The notes beneath the pieces are model-generated. The model worked only from the letters and a program-made list of their open reading frames with translations, was not told where the DNA came from and searched no databases. From Nocardioides caeni (lineage in GTDB: Bacteria; Actinomycetota; Actinomycetes; Propionibacteriales; Nocardioidaceae), in the NCBI RefSeq assembly GCF_004912195.1, contig NZ_STGW01000006.1:108160-172159 (forward strand): a stretch of DNA of 64,000 nt. The letters run 5' to 3'. Shown piece by piece: positions 60,248 through 64,000 of this stretch (positions are counted from its first letter, which is position 1; every line of letters begins with the position of its first letter). Both the position numbers and the translations under genes were made by a program.

Positions 60248-61893
60248 GCACCTCTGCCGGGCCGCCTGACAGCGCCGCGGCGCTGGCCGACGGCGTCGTC
60301 GCCTGGCTGCTCCGGGCCGGGGTGACCGACGTGGTGGTGGCGCCGGGCTCGCGCAACGCCCCGCTGTCGCTGGCGATCTGGGCCGCTGCCGAGGTGGGCG
60401 ACCTGCGCCTGCACGTGCGGATCGACGAGCGCACGGGCGGCTTCCTGGCGCTCGGGCTCACCAAGGGGTCGGCGTCGGGGCCACGGGCCGCCGTCGTCAC
60501 GACCTCCGGCACGGCCGTCGCCAACCTGCATCCCGCCGTGCTCGAGGCCGCTCATGCGGGCGTCCCGATCGTGGTGGTCTCGGCTGATCGCCCGGCCCGG
60601 CTGCGCGGCACCGGGGCCAACCAGACCACCGACCAGGTCGGCATCTTCGGCGCCCTCGTGGCGACGCACGACCTCGACTCCGTCGCCGCCCTCGACGCCG
60701 TCGCCGCACTCACGGACGCCCCCGTCCACCTCAACCTCCAGCTCGACGCTCCGCTCGTTCCCGCCCGCCCCGCTGCGATAGTCCCTGCCCAAAAGCACCG
60801 GATATCGCCCGAAAACGGTGCTTTTGGGCAGGGACTATCCCGGCCGAGCGCCTTGCCGCGAGGGCCGCGGACGGTGGTGGTGGCCGGAGACGACGCGGGT
60901 CCGCCGGCGCGACAGCTCGCCGAGAGGGCCGGGTGGCCGCTGCTGGCCGAGCCGTCGAGCGGTGCGCGCACCGGCGACCACGCGCTGCGGACCTATCGCC
61001 TGCTGCTCGCGACCGCGCTGGGCGAGCAGGTCGAGCGGGTGGTCGTCCTCGGCCACCCGACCCTGTCCCGTCCGGTCACGCGGCTCCTCGAGCGCAGCGA
61101 CGTCGAGGTGCTCGTCGTCCGCGGGCTGGGTGTGTGGCCGTCGTCGCCGCCAGGCTCCACCCACGTCGACGAACCGTGGTGGGAGGGCGAGCCCGACGAC
61201 CCGGCCTGGCTGAGCGCGTGGCGTGAGGCGGACCGTGAGCTCGGCCGCCGGGTCGACCGGCTGCTCGCCGCCGAGCCCACGCTGACGGCGTACGACGTCG
61301 CCGCCACGACCTTCGCCGCCCTCCCCGCCGGCGGCCTGCTCGTCGTCGGCGCATCCAGCCCGATCCGCGACCTCGACCTGATGGCACGCCCCACCCCGGT
61401 CGGCAGTCGGCGCCGGGTGATCGCCAACCGGGGCCTCAGCGGCATCGACGGCACCCTCAGCACCGCCATCGGCGCCGCACTCGGGCGGGAGTCGACGCGC
61501 AGCCTCGCGCTGATGGGCGACCTCACCTTCCTCCACGACCAGACCGCGTTCGTCATCGGTCCGGACGAGCCGCGGCCGGACCTCACCGTGGTCGTCGTCA
61601 ACGACGACGGCGGAGCGATCTTCTCCGTGCTCGAGCAGGGCGCGCCCGCGCACGCCGCGTCGTTCGAGCGGCTCTTCGGCACGCCCCACGGCATGGATCT
61701 CGCGAGCCTCTGCGCGGCCGCCCGGATCCCGCACCTGCAGGTCACCTCACGCCCGGAGCTCGAGCAGGCGCTGGGCTCACCCAACGGCGGCATCGAGGTC
61801 ATCGAGGCGGTGGTGTCCCGGGCCGGGCGCCGCGACCTCGACGCGGCCGTCCGGGCCCTCGTCGACCGAGCCGACGGACTCGAGGTGGGGTGA
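60244..61893 (+). CDS. menD: 2-succinyl-5-enolpyruvyl-6-hydroxy-3-cyclohexene-1-carboxylate synthase
   Basis: This 549-residue ThDP enzyme adds alpha-ketoglutarate to isochorismate, the first committed menaquinone step. It has the VVVAPGSRNAPLSLAI start, the ThDP-activating Glu in RIDERTGGFLALGL, and the ThDP/Mg motif LMGDLTFLHD ... VVNDDGGAIFSVL. A 63-bp perfect palindrome is inserted in frame (60777-60839) in the linker after the first domain, adding about 21 residues (IVPAQKHRISPENGAFGQGL). The ATG overlaps the menC stop. Confidence 0.95.
   Translation: MSTSAGPPDSAAALADGVVAWLLRAGVTDVVVAPGSRNAPLSLAIWAAAEVGDLRLHVRIDERTGGFLALGLTKGSASGPRAAVVTTSGTAVANLHPAVLEAAHAGVPIVVVSADRPARLRGTGANQTTDQVGIFGALVATHDLDSVAALDAVAALTDAPVHLNLQLDAPLVPARPAAIVPAQKHRISPENGAFGQGLSRPSALPRGPRTVVVAGDDAGPPARQLAERAGWPLLAEPSSGARTGDHALRTYRLLLATALGEQVERVVVLGHPTLSRPVTRLLERSDVEVLVVRGLGVWPSSPPGSTHVDEPWWEGEPDDPAWLSAWREADRELGRRVDRLLAAEPTLTAYDVAATTFAALPAGGLLVVGASSPIRDLDLMARPTPVGSRRRVIANRGLSGIDGTLSTAIGAALGRESTRSLALMGDLTFLHDQTAFVIGPDEPRPDLTVVVVNDDGGAIFSVLEQGAPAHAASFERLFGTPHGMDLASLCAAARIPHLQVTSRPELEQALGSPNGGIEVIEAVVSRAGRRDLDAAVRALVDRADGLEVG
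60777..60839. repeat. 63-bp palindromic element inserted in frame in menD
   Basis: Two perfect 23-bp arms (60777-60799 and 60817-60839) surround a 17-base loop. Left arm opens GATAGTCCCTGCCC, right arm closes GGGCAGGGACTATC. Length is a multiple of three and no stop is created. The end of the right arm recurs at 12075-12088 after mutY. Base composition (AAAAGCACC) differs from the surrounding gene. Confidence 0.9.
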
Positions 61894-61896
61894 GAC

Positions 61897-63762
61897 ATGG
61901 AGATCGCGCTGCTGCTGGTGATCATCGCCGTCGTCGTGCTGGCCGTCACGGCCCTCGCCGACCGGGTCGAGATCCCCGCGCCCCTGGTGCTCGTCGTCGT
62001 CGGCATCGGGGCGTCGTACGTCCCCGGTGTGCCGGAGCTGCGGCTCGAGCCCGAGGTGGTGCTGCTCGGGCTGCTCCCTCCGCTGCTCTACTCGGCCGCC
62101 ATCACGACGTCGTTGGTCGACTTCAACGCCAACCGCAAGCCGATCCTGCTGCTGTCGGTGGGGCTCGTGGCCTTCACCACGCTCGGGGTCGGGGTGGTCG
62201 TCAAGCTGATCGTCCCCGAGCTGCACTGGGCGCTGGCGATCGCGATCGGCGCGGTCGTCGCACCCCCGGACGCGGTCGCCGCCACGGCCATCGGGCGGCG
62301 GATCGGGCTGCCTCGCCGGATCGTCACGATCCTCGAGGGTGAGTCCCTCCTCAACGACGCGACCGCGCTCGTGGCGCTGCGCACGGCGATCGCCGCGCTG
62401 GGTGCGACGGTGGCGGCGACCGAGGTCGGGCTCGACTTCCTGGTCGCGGCCGGCGGCGGCGTCGCGGTCGGCGGTCTGACGTTCCTGGTCGTCGGCTTCG
62501 TGCGCAAGCGGGTGACCGACCCGTTGCTCGACACCGCCATCTCACTGGTGGTGCCGTTCGCGTCGTACGTCCTCGCCGAGGAGATCCACGCCTCCGGCGT
62601 GGTGGCCGTCGTGATCGCCGGCCTGCTGCTCGGCCACGTCGCACCGGTGCTGCAGACCGCGCCGTCGCGCATCGCTGAGCGCACCAACTGGCGCACCATC
62701 GCCTACCTCCTCGAGAACACGGTCTTCCTGCTGATCGGGCTGCAGGCCGACTGGCTCCTGGGCGAGGTCGGCGACAGCTCGATCGACGTCGCCACCCTGC
62801 TGACGCTCTGCGCGGCGACGCTGGTGGCGGTCGTCGTGCTGCGCCTCGCCTGGGTGTACGCCGCCCAGGCCCTCCTGTTGCGCCGCGTCCCGGACGCGGT
62901 CACGGGCGAGACGCCCTCCTGGCGCTACACGTTCCTCATCGGGTGGGCCGGCATGCGCGGCGTGGTCACCCTCGCGGCAGCGTTCACCGTGCCGGAGGAC
63001 ACCGAGCACCGCGAGGTGCTGCTGCTCGTCGCGTTCACCGTCGTCGCCGGCACGCTGCTCGGGCAGGGGATGACGCTGCCGTGGCTGGCCCGCCGCCTCC
63101 GGGTGCCCTCACCCGACCCCCACGACGACGCGCTCGCGCGGGCCACGCTCCTGCAGCAGGCCGCGAAGGCCGGCTTCCACCGCCTCGACGAGCTGGCCGG
63201 CGAGAGCGAGGACCCGCACAACGTGCACGACCTCATCGTCCAGCGCATCGAGCAGCGCAACTTCGCCGCCTGGGAGCGGCTCGGCACCACCGAGGGGGAG
63301 GAGTCGCCGAGCGACCTCTACGCCCGCTGGCGCGGCGAGATGATCGACGCCGAGCGCCGCCGGGTGCTGGAGATCCGCTCGACAGGAACCGTCCCGTCGG
63401 ACATCGTGAGTGACGTCCTGGCGATGCTCGACGTGGAGGAGTCCATGCTCGACGCCGCCGAGTCCGAGCGAGCCGAGCTGAGGAGTGCGACCTCCACGAT
63501 GAGCCGCGACGGTTGTGAGCACCTGGCGTCCGCACCCCTGATCGACCCACCGGACGAGCCGCAGTGCGCGGCCTGCATCGCCGAGGGCACCCGCTGGGTG
63601 GCCCTGCGGATGTGCCTGGCCTGCGGCGAGGTGGGTTGCTGCGACTCCTCGCCCTCGCGGCACGCGACGGCGCACTTCCGCGAGACCCAGCACCCCGTCG
63701 TGCGCTCGGCGGAGCCGGGCGAGGAGTGGCGGTGGTGCTACGTGCACCACCAGACCGGTTGA
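61897..63762 (+). CDS. Na+/H+ antiporter (NhaP/CPA1) with C-terminal UBP-type zinc finger
   Basis: This 621-residue protein has a CPA1 antiporter domain (about 1-410, twelve helices) with the core motifs PPDAVAATAIGRRIGLP near 122 and GESLLNDATALVALRTA near 150. A helical cytoplasmic region follows (about 415-540). The last ~85 residues are a zf-UBP domain: CEHLASAPL, CAACIAEGTRW, MCLACGEVGCCDSSPSRHATAHFRETQHPVV, with Cys/His ligands in order. The antiporter exchanges Na+ (or K+) for protons; the finger may be a sensor or docking module. It starts three bases after the menD stop. Confidence 0.92.
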   Translation: MEIALLLVIIAVVVLAVTALADRVEIPAPLVLVVVGIGASYVPGVPELRLEPEVVLLGLLPPLLYSAAITTSLVDFNANRKPILLLSVGLVAFTTLGVGVVVKLIVPELHWALAIAIGAVVAPPDAVAATAIGRRIGLPRRIVTILEGESLLNDATALVALRTAIAALGATVAATEVGLDFLVAAGGGVAVGGLTFLVVGFVRKRVTDPLLDTAISLVVPFASYVLAEEIHASGVVAVVIAGLLLGHVAPVLQTAPSRIAERTNWRTIAYLLENTVFLLIGLQADWLLGEVGDSSIDVATLLTLCAATLVAVVVLRLAWVYAAQALLLRRVPDAVTGETPSWRYTFLIGWAGMRGVVTLAAAFTVPEDTEHREVLLLVAFTVVAGTLLGQGMTLPWLARRLRVPSPDPHDDALARATLLQQAAKAGFHRLDELAGESEDPHNVHDLIVQRIEQRNFAAWERLGTTEGEESPSDLYARWRGEMIDAERRRVLEIRSTGTVPSDIVSDVLAMLDVEESMLDAAESERAELRSATSTMSRDGCEHLASAPLIDPPDEPQCAACIAEGTRWVALRMCLACGEVGCCDSSPSRHATAHFRETQHPVVRSAEPGEEWRWCYVHHQTG

Positions 63763-63775
63763 CGAGGAGAGCTCG

Positions 63776-64000
63776 ATGCGACTGACCAAGTTCGGCCATG
63801 CGGCCGTCCGGATCGAGTACGACGGCACGTCCCTCGCCGTCGACCCCGGCATCTGGTCCCAGCGTGAGGCGGTCGAGGGCGTCGACGCCGTCCTGGTCAC
63901 CCACGAGCACTTCGACCACTTCGACGTCGACCACCTGCGCGCCGCCGACGCACCGATCCACACCATCGCGGCGGTCGCCGCCCAGATCCGCGAGCAGGCC
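63776..64000 (+). CDS. Metallo-beta-lactamase-fold hydrolase (5' part)
   Basis: The first 75 codons are present and the gene runs off the window. MRLTKFGHAAVRIEYDGTSLAVDPGIW is the usual start of UlaG-like or YycJ-like MBL proteins, and VLVTHEHFDHFD gives the HxHxDH metal motif. GAGGAGAG lies six bases before the ATG. Substrate unknown. Confidence 0.9.
   Translation, partial: MRLTKFGHAAVRIEYDGTSLAVDPGIWSQREAVEGVDAVLVTHEHFDHFDVDHLRAADAPIHTIAAVAAQIREQA

Noticed and set aside
1..64000. tRNA, rRNA, insertion sequences or prophage
   Set aside because: I looked for TTC-loop and CCA patterns, transposase motifs and integrase genes and saw none; short or divergent ones could be missed without a search tool.

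Overview
The window is chromosomal DNA of a very high-GC actinobacterium. Protein features and gene order point to Nocardioidaceae (Nocardioides-like) or a close relative. The evidence is lsr2 next to clpC, a 33-residue bS22 gene, disA-radA, a rex-hemACD operon, system II cytochrome c maturation genes, a men cluster, and many TANNNT -10 boxes placed six or seven bases before the start codon (leaderless genes). Much of the order matches, from memory, the Mycobacterium tuberculosis blocks lsr2-clpC1-mutY-disA-radA and ppx-proC-bS22-galE2-acyltransferase-serB1-glutaredoxin-hemACDB-hemL-ccd/res-men. No rRNA, tRNA, CRISPR array, insertion sequence or phage gene was recognised.

Layout. 1-8.7 kb is a surface-polysaccharide locus: a GT2/CDP-glycerol-transferase fusion, an acyltransferase-3/SGNH enzyme, a second GT2, a DUF6270 protein and a sulfotransferase-like P-loop protein. 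8.8-16.6 kb holds lsr2, clpC, mutY, disA and radA (chromatin, proteolysis, DNA integrity). 16.6-21.9 kb holds a LacI regulator, a methyltransferase, a VOC protein, a cysteine-rich protein, an exopolyphosphatase-family gene and a sugar isomerase. 21.8-25.7 kb holds terC under a probable manganese riboswitch, proline dehydrogenase, proC and a HAD hydrolase. 25.9-32.3 kb holds a small HTH protein, bS22, an epimerase, an acyltransferase, a BldN-like sigma factor with its DUF5667 partner, and a SerB-like phosphatase. 32.4-41.3 kb holds an acyl-CoA ligase, a glutaredoxin and two GT2-GtrA pairs around two polytopic membrane proteins, probably two lipid-linked glycosylation modules. 41.4-50.4 kb is tetrapyrrole synthesis (rex-hemA-hemC-cobA/hemD, hemB, hemL) with a lytic transglycosylase. 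50.4-55.1 kb is cytochrome c maturation (phosphatase, TlpA, CcdA, ResB, CcsB). 55.3-61.9 kb is menaquinone synthesis (menA with an MFS gene, menE-menC-menD). 61.9-64 kb holds a Na+/H+ antiporter with a C-terminal UBP zinc finger and the start of a metallo-beta-lactamase-fold protein.

Together the heme, cytochrome c and menaquinone genes supply the respiratory chain, and rex links the heme operon to the NADH/NAD+ ratio. Operons are tight, with ATGA/GTGA/CTGA overlaps.

The most unusual signals are not genes. Palindromic repeats sit in frame inside menD (63 bp, 23-bp perfect arms) and menE (42 bp). A ~130-bp element directly follows both lsr2 and the HTH gene, and its stem has changed by compensatory substitutions between copies. 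Several nested palindromes lie between genes. One gene carries GGG exactly where its leaderless start codon should be.
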